Shown in pieces: positions 44,051 to 56,285 of a DNA stretch of 64,000 bases. This stretch comes from Closterium sp. NIES-65 (lineage: Eukaryota; Streptophyta; Zygnematophyceae; Desmidiales; Closteriaceae). The position numbers were made by a program, and so were the translations under genes. The DNA lies in NCBI GenBank assembly GCA_948144175.1, contig CANXME010002591.1, forward strand, positions 113,501 to 177,500, written 5' to 3'. Below the pieces are notes generated by a model. It ran no database searches. It saw only the letters and a program-made list of their open reading frames with translations, and had not been told where the DNA came from. Every line of letters begins with the position of its first letter. Position 1 is the first letter of the stretch.

Positions 44051-47000
44051 CCTTCCCACCACTAGTGAGCACTGCCCTACCCCTGCTGCTACTGCTAGTG
44101 CTGCTCCTGCTGCTCTTACTTCTACTACTGCTCCTGGCGTGGCCAGATGCAGCTCCAGGGCCATCCGCGTGTGTCCCTCACGCCCTAGCAGCTTCGTGAG
44201 TGGTACGCCAGTTGGGGTTGTCGGGGTGGCAGTAGTGGGAGTCGTCCTGGAGTGGGTAGTTCGGGAGCTTCTTGTAGTGGCCCTGTGCAGCAGCAGCGTC
44301 GTCCGCTCGAGACTCTTTCGCCCCAGCAGCTTCGTGAGTGGTACGCTCAGAGTAGAGGGTCGCTGAGTGGTGCTCGCTGCCAGTACGTTATTAGCACGGG
44401 TGTCCGAACAGGTCAGCCTTGCGGGACGCGTGGTCACACAGAGTCCCGCTGCTTCGCCCGTCTGAGCGACGCTTGGCGTACAGAGTTTGGCGACAACGCT
44501 GAGCTCCCCGACTGGGTGGAGCTGCTTAGGCAGAGGGTAGATATCTTTGCTCTTGACTATGATGTTGTTCTCACTGCAATGTATGCATTGTCTACTAGGG
44601 CCGAGGGAGCCTGTCACCTGTGTGTGCCGCCTGACCCCGGTATCCAGTCTGCTGCTCCAGGTGCCGGTGAGGCTGCCGCTCTAGGTGCTAGTGCGTCTGC
44701 TGCCCCTGGTCCTGGTGAGGCTGCTGCTCTAGGTGCAGGTGTGTCTGCTGCTTCAGGTGCTTGTGAGTCTGCGCCTTCAGGTACCGCGTCTACTGAGGCA
44801 CTACACACCTTCACACTGGACTCAGATGCTTCCCGCTGTTTCTTTCGCGACCGCACTGCCCTCGAGCAGCTCCCTAGGCCGGTTGCTGTCTCCCTGGCTG
44901 ACCCCTCCGGGGGTCCGGTCCTTGCGACCTCCACCACTGCCCTCCCTTGTCCTGCTGTCCCGTCCGGCACACTGTCGGGCCTTTACCTCCCCTCGTTCTC
45001 TACAAACTTGGTGGCGGGTTCTGCGCTCTAGGACGCGGGTGTTCACCAGTTCACCCCTGCCTACGAGCGTGTGACACACTGCACGTGTGCCCAGACGGCT
45101 CGTCACCTGGCTACCTTCACTCGGCAGCCGGGGTCGGACTTGTACACACTGACCACTGAGTCCCCTCAGGTAGCGGCGTCTGCGTCTGCGTCAGGTCAGT
45201 TGTCCGCCCCTTTCTCGTGTCGCACCCTGTCGCACGGGACGGTCCTCTGGCACCACCGCCTTGGGCACCCTTCGATGCAGCGCCTTCGTGGCATGCACTC
45301 TCATTTCCTTGTCTCTGGTGTCCCCAGGTCACTGCCTCCCCTGCCACCGTCCCCTGCCCCTCCTTGCCTTCCATGTGTCGAGGGGTGGCAGCGTGCCACT
45401 CCTCACTCCTCTGAGTTCCCCCCGACGGAGGCTCCTCTGCAGGCCCTTCACATGGACGTGTGGGGCCCAGCCCGCGTCCGTGGACAGGGCGGAGAGCGCT
45501 ACTTCCTGCTGGTAGTTGACGACTACACGCGTTACACCACGGTCTTCCCCTTACGCACAAAGGGAGAGGTCCCTGCTGTCTTGATCCCTTGGATCCGCGC
45601 TACTCGTCTCCAGCTGGAGAGGCGCTTTCGCACGGACCTTCCCGTTCTGCGACTGCACTCTGACAGAGGTGGTGAGTTTTCCTCCAGCCCCTTGGAGGCC
45701 TTCTGACAGGGGTTGGGCATTGAACAGGCGTTCACACTTCCGGCATCTCCTCAGCAGAATGGGGTTGCTGAGCGCCGCATTGGCTTGGTCATGGAGGTCG
45801 CTCGCACCTCCTTGATCCATGCGGCTGCCCCCCATTTCCTGTGGCCGTTTGCGGTCCGGTACGCCGCGCATCAGCTCAACCTCTGGCCCCGTGTCTCCGT
45901 TCCGGAGACCTCGCCGACACTGCGTTGGACGGGAGCGGTTGGCGATGCGTCTGTGTTCCATGTCTGGGGATCTCGTGCCTTTATCCGCGATACGTCTGCG
46001 GACAAGCTCTCCTCCCGTGCCGTTCCTTGTGTCTTCCAGGGCTTTGTCCCTGACGCGCCTGGCTGGCAGTTTGACCACCCCACCTCGCGCCGTGTCTTCC
46101 CCTCTCAGGACGTCACGTTTGACAAGTTGGTCCTCTTTTACCGTCTCTTCCCCTACCCCACTGCCCCGCTCCCCCCTCCGCCGCTCTTCCTCACGCCAGG
46201 TGCTGCTTCGGTAGACCCCCTACCTCCCCAGGGTCCTGCTCCCTCAGGTGTTTCCCAGGTAGACCCGGTCGAGACTGTCGAGGTAGCTGTCGACTCTGGT
46301 CCTGCGCGAGGTACTGAGCATGCTGAGCCTGAGCGTGCTGAGCCTGAGCGAGCTGAGCCTGGTGGTGCTGGGTCTGGGGGTACTGCGACTGGGGGTGCTG
46401 AGCGAGTTGGAGCTGCTGCTGGAGGTTCTGGTGCTGTCTCTGCTGGTTCTGAGGGCACTTCACGGCCACAACCGTACTTCGTTCCCCTCCTTCAACAGGT
46501 TCTTGGTCAGCTGCCTCCTCCTTGTCCTGCTCCCTCCTTAGAGTGTCCTCTGCCTGTCTAGTCGCAGTCACAGCTACCGCCTGCCTCGCCACTCCCTGGT
46601 CCTTCTCCCTACACTAGTCCGACAGGAGGTCTTACGGAGCGTCGTGAGCCTGAGTCTCGTCCTGTGTCGCCTGATTCTCGGTCTGCGTCACCTGTTCGTG
46701 CTGCTCGCACTGGTCGTCGTGTCCTGCGTCAGCGTCCTCCTGCTGTCCCAGGCACTCACCAGATGGCGCTTCGTCCTTCCACTGCTCCACAGCGTGTCCC
46801 GCTGCCTTCTCCTCCTGCGTCCTCTCTTCCTGCCCTTGCTGACCCGGAGTCTGACTCTCTTCTTGCTGCTAGTCCTACTGTCACGCGTCTCCTGGCCACT
46901 GCTGTCACTGACCCTTCCTTTGAGTCAGCTACTGCGTCTGCCTTAGTTGCTGAGCTTGTCGACTTTGCTGCTCACTGTCGTCTAGACTACGCTACGAGTC

Positions 47001-48824
47001 TTGTTGCTGAGTCTCAGTCTGAGTCTGTCCGTCCTCCGTCCGTCGGGGGTGAGTGTGCTCTTGGCACGGACGTCCTTGAGGACAGGCAGGAGGAGTTTGA
47101 GTGCTTTGCCGCCGCTGTACCTCATCTCGTGTCCATGCTGATTGCACCTGAGGGAGACCCGGATGCACCAGACATCCCGACCCCACGCTCTTACGCTGAG
47201 GCGATCGCGGGTGAGTACTCCTCTTAGTGGAAGTCAGCCATGGACGCAGAGATGGCCTCCTGGAAGTCCACTGGCACTTACATCGACGAGGTTCCCCCTC
47301 CTGGGCGAACATCGTCAGTGGCATGTGGATTTTCAGGGTGAAGCGGCCGCCAGGTTCTCCGCCTGTCTTCAAGGCTCGTTACGTTGCTTGAGGCTTCAGT
47401 CAGCGAGAGGGAGTAGACTTCTTCCAGACCTTCTCTCCCACCCCGAAGATGACCACTCTTCGGGTGCTGCTGCACGTTGCCGCTCAGCGTGACTACGAGC
47501 TTCACTCTCTTGACTTCAGCACAGCTTTCTTGCAGGGCAGCCTGCACGAGGAGATCTGGCTGCGCCGCCCTCCTGGCTTCACTGGGTCGTTTCCTCCTGG
47601 TACCCAATGGAGCCTCCAGCGGCCGGTCTATGGTCTCTGCCAGGCGCCACGTGAGTGGCACGACACACTGAGGACTACACTTGCGGCTCTTGGGTTCGCG
47701 CCTTCTACTGCTGACCCGTCGCTGTTTCTGCGCACCGACACTTCACTGCCGCCGTTCTACATCCTCGTGTACGTCGACGACTTGGTCTTTGCCACTAGTG
47801 ACACTGAGGCTCTCGCCCACGTGAAGTCGGAGCTGCAGAAGAGACACACATGCACAGACCTGGGTGAACTGCGCAGCTACCTTGGCTTGCAGATCACCCG
47901 GGACAGAGCACGCTGCACCATCACACTGACTCAGTCACACATGGTGCAGCAGGTCCTTTAGCGCTTCGGCTTCACCTGGTCCTCGGCACAGGCCACTCCT
48001 CTGGCTACAGGTCACTCGCTCTCAGCTCCACCTTCGGACGAGTCCGTAGAGCCGAGTGGTCCTTACCCAGAGCTAGTTGGCTGCCTCATGTACCTGATGA
48101 CTTGCACTCGTCCTGACCTCGCGTACCCTCTTGGCCTTTTGGCTCGCTACGTGGCTCCTGGTCGGCACCGAAAGGTGCACATGGATGCTGCTAAGAGGGT
48201 ACTGCTCTACTTGTGCAGTACATCACGCATGGGACTCATGCTTGGAGGGAGGAGCTCAGTTGTCCTCATTGGGCACTCAGACGCTTCTTGGGTTGACGAC
48301 CAGGCTACGCAGCGGTCGTCACAGGGTTACACCTTCAGCCTTGGCTCTGGTTCAGTTTCTTGGCGTTCTACACGTTCGTCTTTAGTTCTCAGCTCCAGTT
48401 GTGAGGCTGAGATCTACGCCACAGCCATGGCTGCACAGGAGTTACGGTGGCTCACCTACCTGCTGACTGACTTGGGAGAGCGGCCTCGTTCTCCTCCAGT
48501 GCTGTACGTCGACAACAAGGCTACCATTGCCTTGTGTGAGGAGCACAGACTGGAGCACAGAACGAAGCACATCGCTCTGCGTTACTTCCTGGCTCGAGAG
48601 TTGAAGCAGCGTGGTCAGCTTCGTCTGCGTTACGTGGCCACTCGGGCCAACACTGCTGATATATTCACCAAGGCACTTCAGTCTGGTGATCATCAGCGTT
48701 TCTGCACTATGCTAGGGCTTGTGCCCACTTTTCCTCACTTGGTGTAGGCTTTGCTTGTACTGTGATCTACATATATATGTATATATATATATATACCTGC
48801 ATGCTTGCTTTGCTAGGTAGAGAT

Positions 48825-49199
48825 TGTCAGAATCCCAACCACTAGACCATTGGGATATAAGGGCTTGTTTCAGTAGCGGGTCAGTGCGCCCATAACCTCC
48901 CAAGCGAACGCGCCTGTAACCCTCTCCAGGATCAATCGGGCATCCACAGTGCAGATCTACTGACACCCCCCCACACTAGGAGGCCCAGGACTAAGCACAG
49001 CGGCAACGGCCTACATGTGCATACACCGGGAATCGAACCCGAGACCGCTCTGATACCATGTCAGAATCCCAACCACTAGACCATTGGGATAAAAGGGCTT
49101 GTTTCAGTAGCGGGTCAGTGCGCCCATAACCTCCCAAGCGAACGCGCCTGTAACCCTCTCCAGGATCAATCGGGCATCCACAGTGCAGATCTACTGACA
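48825..49199 (-). mobile_element. TRIM: miniature LTR element with a tRNA-like core
   Basis: Two 141-bp terminal repeats (48825-48965 and 49059-49199, one difference) enclose only 93 bp, with a perfect GAGAT target duplication. On the - strand the 5' repeat is followed by TGGTATCAGAGC (the initiator tRNA-Met primer site) and the interior ends in GTGTGGGGGGG, a polypurine tract. No protein is encoded, so movement must have been in trans. The 5' repeat end plus the interior together carry an A box and a B box with tRNA spacing. It inserted between the RNase H end and the 3' LTR of F. Confidence 0.88.
49017..49099 (-). promoter_or_regulatory. tRNA-like Pol III promoter unit across the TRIM LTR/primer-site junction
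   Basis: On the - strand the A box TGGTCTAGTGG (in the LTR end) is followed 33 nt later by the B box GGTTCGATTCC (in the interior). Between them TCTGA/TCAGA forms a 5-bp stem with a 7-nt loop, exactly an anticodon-arm shape, with the LTR/primer-site boundary in the loop. The B box sits in a T-arm-like hairpin (TCGGG/CCCGG). There is no matching acceptor stem, so it is not a functional tRNA gene. Pol III activity is inferred from the boxes only. Confidence 0.6.
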
Positions 49200-49371
49200 G
49201 AGATCAATGTGCTGTTTGTGTTGCATATATGCCTCTGCATGTGGACTGGCCTTGGGGCCCTTTGCTTGTGCTCAGAGTGTGTGGTGACGTTGTGATCCAC
49301 CCTGAGCTTGCTTTGCCTTTCTTGACTGGTCTTGTGACCCCTTGTTCTCCCCCACTTTGCCTATGGGGGTG

Positions 49372-49501
49372 TGTCAAATGTTATATCCACTACAGTTTGT
49401 TTAGGCTGTAGTGGGGTAGTTACTATGGGGTACAGTAAGTTTAGGGTTTCCTACTTGTACCCAACTCTTTCCTAGTTCAAACACACTTGTTCATTCTGAC
49501 A
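49372..49501 (+). repeat. Element F 3' LTR (130 bp)
   Basis: It pairs with 42825-42954. It is preceded by CTATGGGGGTG and followed by the duplicated TGGTG. Confidence 0.9.
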
Positions 49502-51871
49502 TGGTGCGCTCGGGTTGTGGTGAGAGACAAAAGGCTGATGCGGTAAGTCAACTTCAGGGCAGGTAAAACACGTTCCGCGGACTTGTTGAAGTTCTCTGCT
49601 GTCGTGTAGAAGCAGTGAGTCTTTATCAAGAACACCTGCTCTTATCGTGTTGTTTAATGTTGTGTTGCTCGGGTGTCTCATCCTTGCATGCCAGATGTCT
49701 TCGCTAGCGCAATGTCCGGGTGAACGCCTGTACAGGTCGGAGTTGGAATAGAAACCTGCGGTGAAGTTCGCGCTTCTGTGGACTTCCCGTGGAGTGGGAG
49801 TCAGCTGTTGCGCAGGAGTCGGTGGTGTGTCGTCGATGAAGACTGGTGTTGTTGAAGGACCAGCGATTGGTGCCTATGTTGTCTCTGCTGCTGCCAATGT
49901 TGTTTCTGCTACTGCCGATAATGTCTCTGCTGCTGCCGATGTTGTCTTTGCTACTGCCGATGGTGTTACTGCTGCTGCCGATGTTGTCCCTGCTATTGCC
50001 GGTGTTGTTACTGCTGCTGCTGATGTTGTCTCTGCTGCTGCCGGTGCTGTCTGAATTGTTGCTAATGCTCTTGTCTGCTCTGTTTCAGGTATAGTGTTCG
50101 AGTACCAGAAGCTGCCGGGACTGAAGTCGGGATCGAGATCCGGTGGGTGTGTCCAGGAAGTGAAGTTGACGATTCCGTCGCTGTCGGCGGTGCCTTGATC
50201 TGGAGCAAAGTCGAGGACGAAGACATTATTCTTTAGTATGGCCTTTCCGATGTACAGTCCGCCTCTCCCGTTGTACAGTTTGAACTCCTGGATGGTGATG
50301 TCTGCTTCAAGATGGATTCCCTTCGCCATGAGTTGACTGTCGCTCAGTAAGTTGCAGCCGAGTCCTTCTGCGATTAAGACTTTCGACATTTGCAGGATAA
50401 TGTTGGTTTCTCGCGACTGAAGCTGAACTATCCCTTGTCGTCGTGTGCACAGGTTCTGATTGTTGGCGACAGTGATGACGACTTTGCACTGCAATTGGTG
50501 TTCCCGTTGAACGAAGCGACCCGAGGAGCACATGTGCTGTCCGCAGCAACTGTCCAAGAACCAGGTGTCTTTCCCAGACGGTTCGCTCTGGGCGATGGCT
50601 GCGTACGTCGGGTTGGGCTCCAGTGATTCGCGGCGAGGGGTGCTTTCGTCGAGCTGTTCTTCTGGTGAGTAGTATGGTGGCGATTCGATGATGCAGGAAT
50701 CGGTTGTTCTTGCCATGCAGCTTACGATGTTTCTGGCGCCTTGTGCAGATTTTGTCGTTGATGTCGTTGAGGACTGTACTTGACTGGTGGGATGCGCTTG
50801 TGTAGAAGCAACTTGGCTGCTTGAAGGACGAAGTTGACGTTGCGGCAACGTTGACTGCTGCTGAATCGGGCAGTGTGTGCGAAGATGTCCTGACGTCTTG
50901 CAGAGATGGCGAAACGGTGGTACGTACTGTTGAGCCTGATGTTTGTTCTGTCGATTGTTGTTGTTATTGTAGTGCCGTTGAGTGTGAAACACGAATTCTG
51001 GTGGTGACGCTCTTTTCTTGTGTCGTTCTTCGTGTAGGTCCATGTCTTGTTGTTCAGCGTAAATTTCAGCGCAGAGGGCTGCTTCGGAGATCTTTCCGTG
51101 AGCTCGGAGGATAGCTCGAGTGGAGCGTCAATGAAGGCTTCTTCGGATATCGATCCTCCGCATCGAAGGAGTCTGTCGCGTAGTCCACGACAACGGCTGA
51201 TATACGCCATCCCCTTTTTGCCGGGTTTCATTTCCACTGTTGTCAGCTGTGCCATAAGACGATTCTGATTGACGTTGTCTGTTGCTTGATACAGGTTCTT
51301 CAGGTGGTTGTATGCGAGCTCGACAGAGTTGCCGTATCCACGATAAGACCGAATGTTCTGCTGCTCATTCGGCGTGATGTTGCGTAGGAGAATCGTATAC
51401 GCCATCAGCGACTGATACGTATACTGTTGCTTGTCGTACTGCGTCCCGTGTGTTGGGTATGGAAGGGATTCGTCGAAGAATCCAAGAATCTGCCCGCCTT
51501 CCATCATTAGCTCAAACTCAAATGACCAGGTATAAAATTCTTTTTCGTCAAAGGGTGTTGATGTCTGTAGCTTCAGCACGTGTGCGAACTGAGTTTGAAC
51601 CTGAAGTGCGTCCACTGTCTTTTCTTGTCCAGGTGAAGGCTGTTGTTGCGGCATGAAGCTGATGGAGCCACGTTGAGGCTCGTATGGAGCAAAGGTAGGT
51701 TGCTGCTGGTTTTTTGCACGCGTAGGATGAGCCGTCAAGACTCATTGGAGTAACACCGTTGTTGTTGTCGCTGTTGTTTGACTGCGCAGGTGCTGCTTGC
51801 TGGTGCTGTTAGTAGAAGGACATGAAGGAGAAGAACTTCTCCATCATGTTTGGGTCGAAGCCGGTCGTTTG
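49502..51871 (-). mobile_element. Element E segment: gag, zinc knuckle, protease and gag-pre-integrase
   Basis: Reading leftwards, a copia gag (FDEKEFYTWSFEFELMM, YNHLKNLYQATD, MKPGKKGMAYISRCRGL) is followed by a CCHC-like knuckle (CKTSGHLRTHC), a protease site (TWFLDSCCGQHMCSS) and the gag-pre-integrase region (GLGCNLLSDSQLMAKG). The stretch near 49880-50050 is a short Ala/Val-rich repeat (about 15-bp units). It is broken in several places. Confidence 0.82.
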
Positions 51872-51996
51872 TGTCAAACACTATATGTGTTATTGTTGTG
51901 TAGGCTATAGTGGGTTAGCCTTTAGGGGGTACACAAAGCTAGGGTTTCCTACTTGTACTCCAACTTTCATAGTGCAATCACTTCTTCTTCGTAACA
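51872..51996 (+). repeat. Element G 5' LTR (125 bp)
   Basis: It has TGTCAAACAC...CGTAACA ends, with GTTTG before it and the primer site after it. Confidence 0.9.
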
Positions 51997-52059
51997 TGGT
52001 TTCAGAGCAGGTCCTCCGCTAGGACCGATTCTTAGGGCCCACCACTACTGCTGCCTACT

Positions 52060-52690
52060 AGCACCCTCGTTCGCCCTACTGTCGGAGCGCCCTCGAGCGC
52101 CTCCCCCCCTAGCGCCCTCGTGCGCCTCGTTTTCACGGCCCCCTAAGGCCCCGCGACCCGCGACCTGCCCCCCCTTAGCGACTCGCGCGCCGCCCCTTAG
52201 AGGCCCCGTCGACCCCGCGCGCCGCCCCTTAGCGGCCCCGCTGGCCCCGCTTAGAGGCCCCGTCGGCCCCCTATACCACGCGCGCGCCCACTCCTTAGCG
52301 GCCCCGTCGGCCCCGTTGACCCCACGCGCCGCCCCTTAGCGGCCCCGCTGGCCCGCGCGCCACCCCCTTAGACACCCCAGCAGGCCCCGTCGACCCCACG
52401 CACCGCCCCTTAGCGGCCCCGCTGGCCCCGTCGACCCCGCGCGCGACCCCTTTAGAGGTCCCGTTTGCCCCGCGCGCGCCCACCCCTTAGCGGCCCCGTT
52501 GGCCCCCCCTCGACCCACGCGCCGCCCCTTAGCACCCCGACGCGACACCCACGGCCCCGCCAGAACGAGCCGCCCGAACCGAGCAGCCCGAACCGAGCCC
52601 CCCAGCCCGAACCGAGCCGCCCGAACCAAGCCGCCCAACCCGAACCGAGCCGCGCCGCCCGTACTGGACCGAGCCGCCCTACCTGAGTCG
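52060..52690 (+). repeat. GC-rich leader array of element G
   Basis: Tandem units of the type CGCGCCGCCCCTTAGCGGCC, then CCGAACCGAGCCGCC units up to the gag start. Confidence 0.8.
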
Positions 52691-55600
52691 CACTGCCTAC
52701 TGTTTTGAGGGTGCACCTACTGCTGCTACTGCCACTCTACTGCTATGGCTAGCCCTCCTGTGCTAGCTTTCGATGCTGAGGGCCGCCCAGTGAAGTTCGA
52801 AACCTAGCTAGATGACCTACACCTCTTCCTACAGCTCACTGCCAAGGAGGACATCTCACTGTACGATCACGCCCTAGGCCATGCTACTGCTCCTGCTGCT
52901 ACTGCTGACAGCACTGCCCGCTCACAGTGGCAGACTCGTGACGCCCACGCTCGCTTCGCTATTCGCAACTCCCTGCCGATAGACGAGCGCGAGCACTTTG
53001 GCCAGCACAAGACTGCACAGGCACTGTACACCGCTGTCGTTGCCCGCTACTCCTCACCTGCCTCTGTCGCGCTAGGCCGTCTCTCACTCCCCTACCTGTT
53101 TCCCGACCTGGCCTCGTTCCACACAGTCGCTGACCTCATCACGCACCTCCGTACTAGTGAGGCCCGCTTCCGTGCCGCCATGCCCGATGAGTTTCTTGCC
53201 AAGAACCCTCCCCCGCTCTGGCTCACTCTCTACCACCTAGTCACCCGCCTCCCTGACACTCTGCGTGCTGTCAGGGATCACTTCCTAGCTCGCTGCCCCA
53301 CTGAGCTCACCATTGCCCTCCTCGAGAAGGAACTGCTTGCAGCTGAGGCTAGCATAGTCGCTGTAGGTGCCTCTCGTGGCGACCCCAGCACCCCTTTCTT
53401 TGAGGGGTGTTCCCCTTCCCCCCTTCTTCCCTCTGTAGCCTCTTCTTCTGCTGTCGACCTCCTTGGTTCTGAGAAGGTCGGGGCTGCGTCTGCTTCGAGC
53501 GGGCGCCGCAACGGAAAGGGCAAAGGGGGCAAGGGAGGCGGAGGTGACGGCAGGGGAGGCGGTGGTGGGGGTGGTGGCGGCGGTGGGGGTGGTGGTGGGA
53601 CTGGTGGGGCTAGTGGCAGCGGTGGGGGTGGTGGCGGCAGTGGCGGGGGAGGTGGCAGGGGCGGGGGCGGTGGTGGGGGCGCCGGTGGACGCGGCGGCGG
53701 CAGGGGAGGAGGTGGTCGAGGAGGTGGCGGCGGCGGTGGTGGTCGTGGAGGCACTGGCGGTGGCCAGAGCCTGCAGCACTCTCCGTCGCCCCAGGAGCTC
53801 CGTGAGTGGTACGCTCAGCACGGGGGGGGGGGGGGAGGTGGCCTTAGCTGCACGTACGTCATCCGCACTGGTGACCGCGCTGGTCAGACGTGTGGGAGGG
53901 CGCACCCCACGCAGCGCTGCTTCTCACGCCTCGACGACGCTTGGCGTACTCTGTTCCCTGACGCCACTGAGCTGCCCCGCTGGGCTGATCTGATGAAGCA
54001 AAACATTGATATCTTTGCTCTAGACTTTGATGCTATTCTCTCTGCCATGTATGTGATGTCTATTAGTGGAGAGGGTGCCCATTACCTGCTTGTTCCGCCC
54101 GACCCGGGCATTCGAACCGGTGAGGCTGCCGCTCTAGGTGCTAGAGTGTCTGCTACCCCAGGTGCTGGTGAGGCTGCTGCTCTAGGTGCTGGTGCGTCTG
54201 CGCCCCCTGGTACTGAGTCGACTGAGGCACTGCACACCTTTACACTAGACTCAGGTGCCTCCCGCTGTTTCTTTCGTGACCGCACGGCTCTTGAGCAGCT
54301 TGCTCGGCCCGTTGCAGTCTCTCTCGCTGACCCCTCTGGGGGTCCAGTCCTTGCGACCTCCTCCACTGTCCTCCCCTGTCCGGCCGTCCCGTCGGGCACA
54401 CTGTCCGGTCTCTACCTCCCCTCGTTCTCTACGAACTTGGTGGCGGGTAGTGCGCTCCAGGACAGGGGTGTCCACCAGTTCACACCTGCCTACGAGCGCG
54501 TGACACACTGCACGTGTGCTCGGACGGGCCGTCACCTGGCGACCTTCACACGGCAGCCGGGGTTGGACCTGTACACACTGACTACTGAGTCCCCTCAGGT
54601 AGCTGCGTCTGCGTCAGGTCAGCTGTCGGCCCCCTGCTCGTGCCGCTCTCTGGCGCACGAGACCGTCCTCTGGCACCACCGACTTGGTCACCCGTCCGTG
54701 CAGCGCCTTCGGGCAATGCACAAACGGTACCTTGTCTCTGGTCTTCCCAGAGTTCTCCCTCCCCTCCCACCCTCGCCTGCTCCTCCCTGTCTTCCCTGTG
54801 TCGAGGGGTGGCAGCGCGCTGCTCCTCACTCCTCCTCGTTTCCCCCGACGACTGCTCCCTTGCAGACGCTCCACATGGACGTGTGGGGCCCCGCCCGCGT
54901 CCGTGGTCAGGGTCAAGAGAGGTACTTCCTGATAGTTGTTGACGACTACTCGCGCTACACCACGGTCTTCCCCTTGCGCACCAAGGGTGAGGTCCCTGAT
55001 GTTTTGATCCCTTGGATCCGCGCTTCTCGTCTTCAGCTCAGCGAGCGTTTCCACTCAGACTTTCCTGTCCTGCGCTTGCACTCTGACAGAGGTGGTGAGT
55101 TCTCTTCCGACCTCTTGGCAGCCTACTGTGCAGAGCACGGCATCCCCCAGTCGTTCACGCTTCCGGCCTCTCCACAGCAGAATGGGGTTGCTGAGCGCCG
55201 CATTGGCTTGGTCATGGAGGTCGCTCGTACCTCCTTGATCCATGTGGCTGCCCCCCACTTTCTGTGGCCGTTTGCAGTCTGATACGCTGCGCATCAGCTC
55301 AACCTCTGGCCCCGTGTCTCCTTGCCGGAGACCTCCCCGACACTGCGTTGGACGGGAGAGGTTGGCGATGCGTCGCGTTTTCGGGTCTGGGGATCCCGAG
55401 CTTTTGTTCGCGATACGTCCGCGGACAAGCTCTCCTCCCGCGATGTTCCGTGTGTCTTCCTAGGCTGTGTTCCGGACGCGTCTGGTTGGCAGTTTTACCA
55501 CCCCACCTCGCGCAGCGTCCTCGCCTCTCAGGACGTCACTTTTGACGAGTCGGTACCCTTCTACCGCCTCTTCCCCTACCGCACTGCCCCGCTCCCTCCC

Positions 55601-56059
55601 CCGCCTCTCTTCCTCACGCCAGGTGCTGCTGTGGTAGACCCCCTCCCCCCTCAGGGTGCCGCTCCCTCAGGTGTGTCCCAGGTAGACCCGGTTGAGCCTG
55701 TCGAGGTAGCTGTCGACTCTCGTCCTGCTCGGGGTGCTGAGCCTGAGCGTGCGGAGCCTGGGGTTGCGGAGACTAGGGGTGCGGAGTCTAGGGGTGCTGA
55801 GCCTGGGAGTACGGAGCCTGCTTGTGCTAAGTGTGGGGGTGCTGAGCCTGGGAGTGCTACGCCTGGAGGAGCTCTCTCCTCACAGCAGCTGCGTGAGTGG
55901 TACTTACAGTACTGTAGCCTCAAGAGAGGTGCTTCTGGAGCTAGGAGTGCTGGTGGAGCTGGTGCTCGTGCTTCCTCTCCTAGGCAGGAGCTGCCCTCTC
56001 CCCAGCGACTTCGTGAGTGGTACGCACGGCGCTGCAGTCTCAGGAGTGGCGCTCCTAGT

Positions 56060-56285
56060 GTCGCGGACCCTGCTACTGGTGCTGCGGATCCTGGAGTTGG
56101 AGCTGCTGCTGCTGCTGCGGACCCGGGCGTTGGAGCTGGTGCTGCGGACCCTGGAGTTGGGGTTGCTACTGGTGCTGCGGACCCGGGAGTTGGAGCTGCT
56201 ACTCGTGTTGCGGACCCTGGAGTTGGGGCTGCTGCTGGTGCTGCGGACCCGGGCGTTGGAGCTGCTGGAGCTGCTGGAGGTTCTG
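56060..56285 (+). repeat. Minisatellite in the integrase-RT linker of element G
   Basis: Units near GCGGACCCTGGAGTTGGAGC encode repeated ADPGVGA-type residues. Position matches the 15-bp repeats in B and I, but the unit is different. Confidence 0.78.

Larger units (their letters stand above)
42825..49501 (+). mobile_element. Element F: Ty1/copia retrotransposon
   Basis: LTRs of 130 bp (42825-42954 and 49372-49501, 4 differences) are flanked by a perfect TGGTG duplication inside E. The primer site is TGGTATCACGAGCC. Recognisable parts are a GC-rich leader array, a Cys/His segment (QPCGTRGHTESRCF), a protease-like region (FTLDSDASRCFF), integrase (HMDVWGPARV, LHSDRGGEFSS), reverse transcriptase (YVDDLVF) and RNase H (HSDASWVDD). 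A TRIM inserted near its 3' end. The coding region is broken in many places, clearly more than in B or G. Confidence 0.9.

Noticed and set aside
49017-49099. A functional tRNA gene in the TRIM
   Set aside because: The D-, anticodon- and T-arm-like parts are there, but no acceptor stem pairs, and the unit spans an LTR/primer-site junction.
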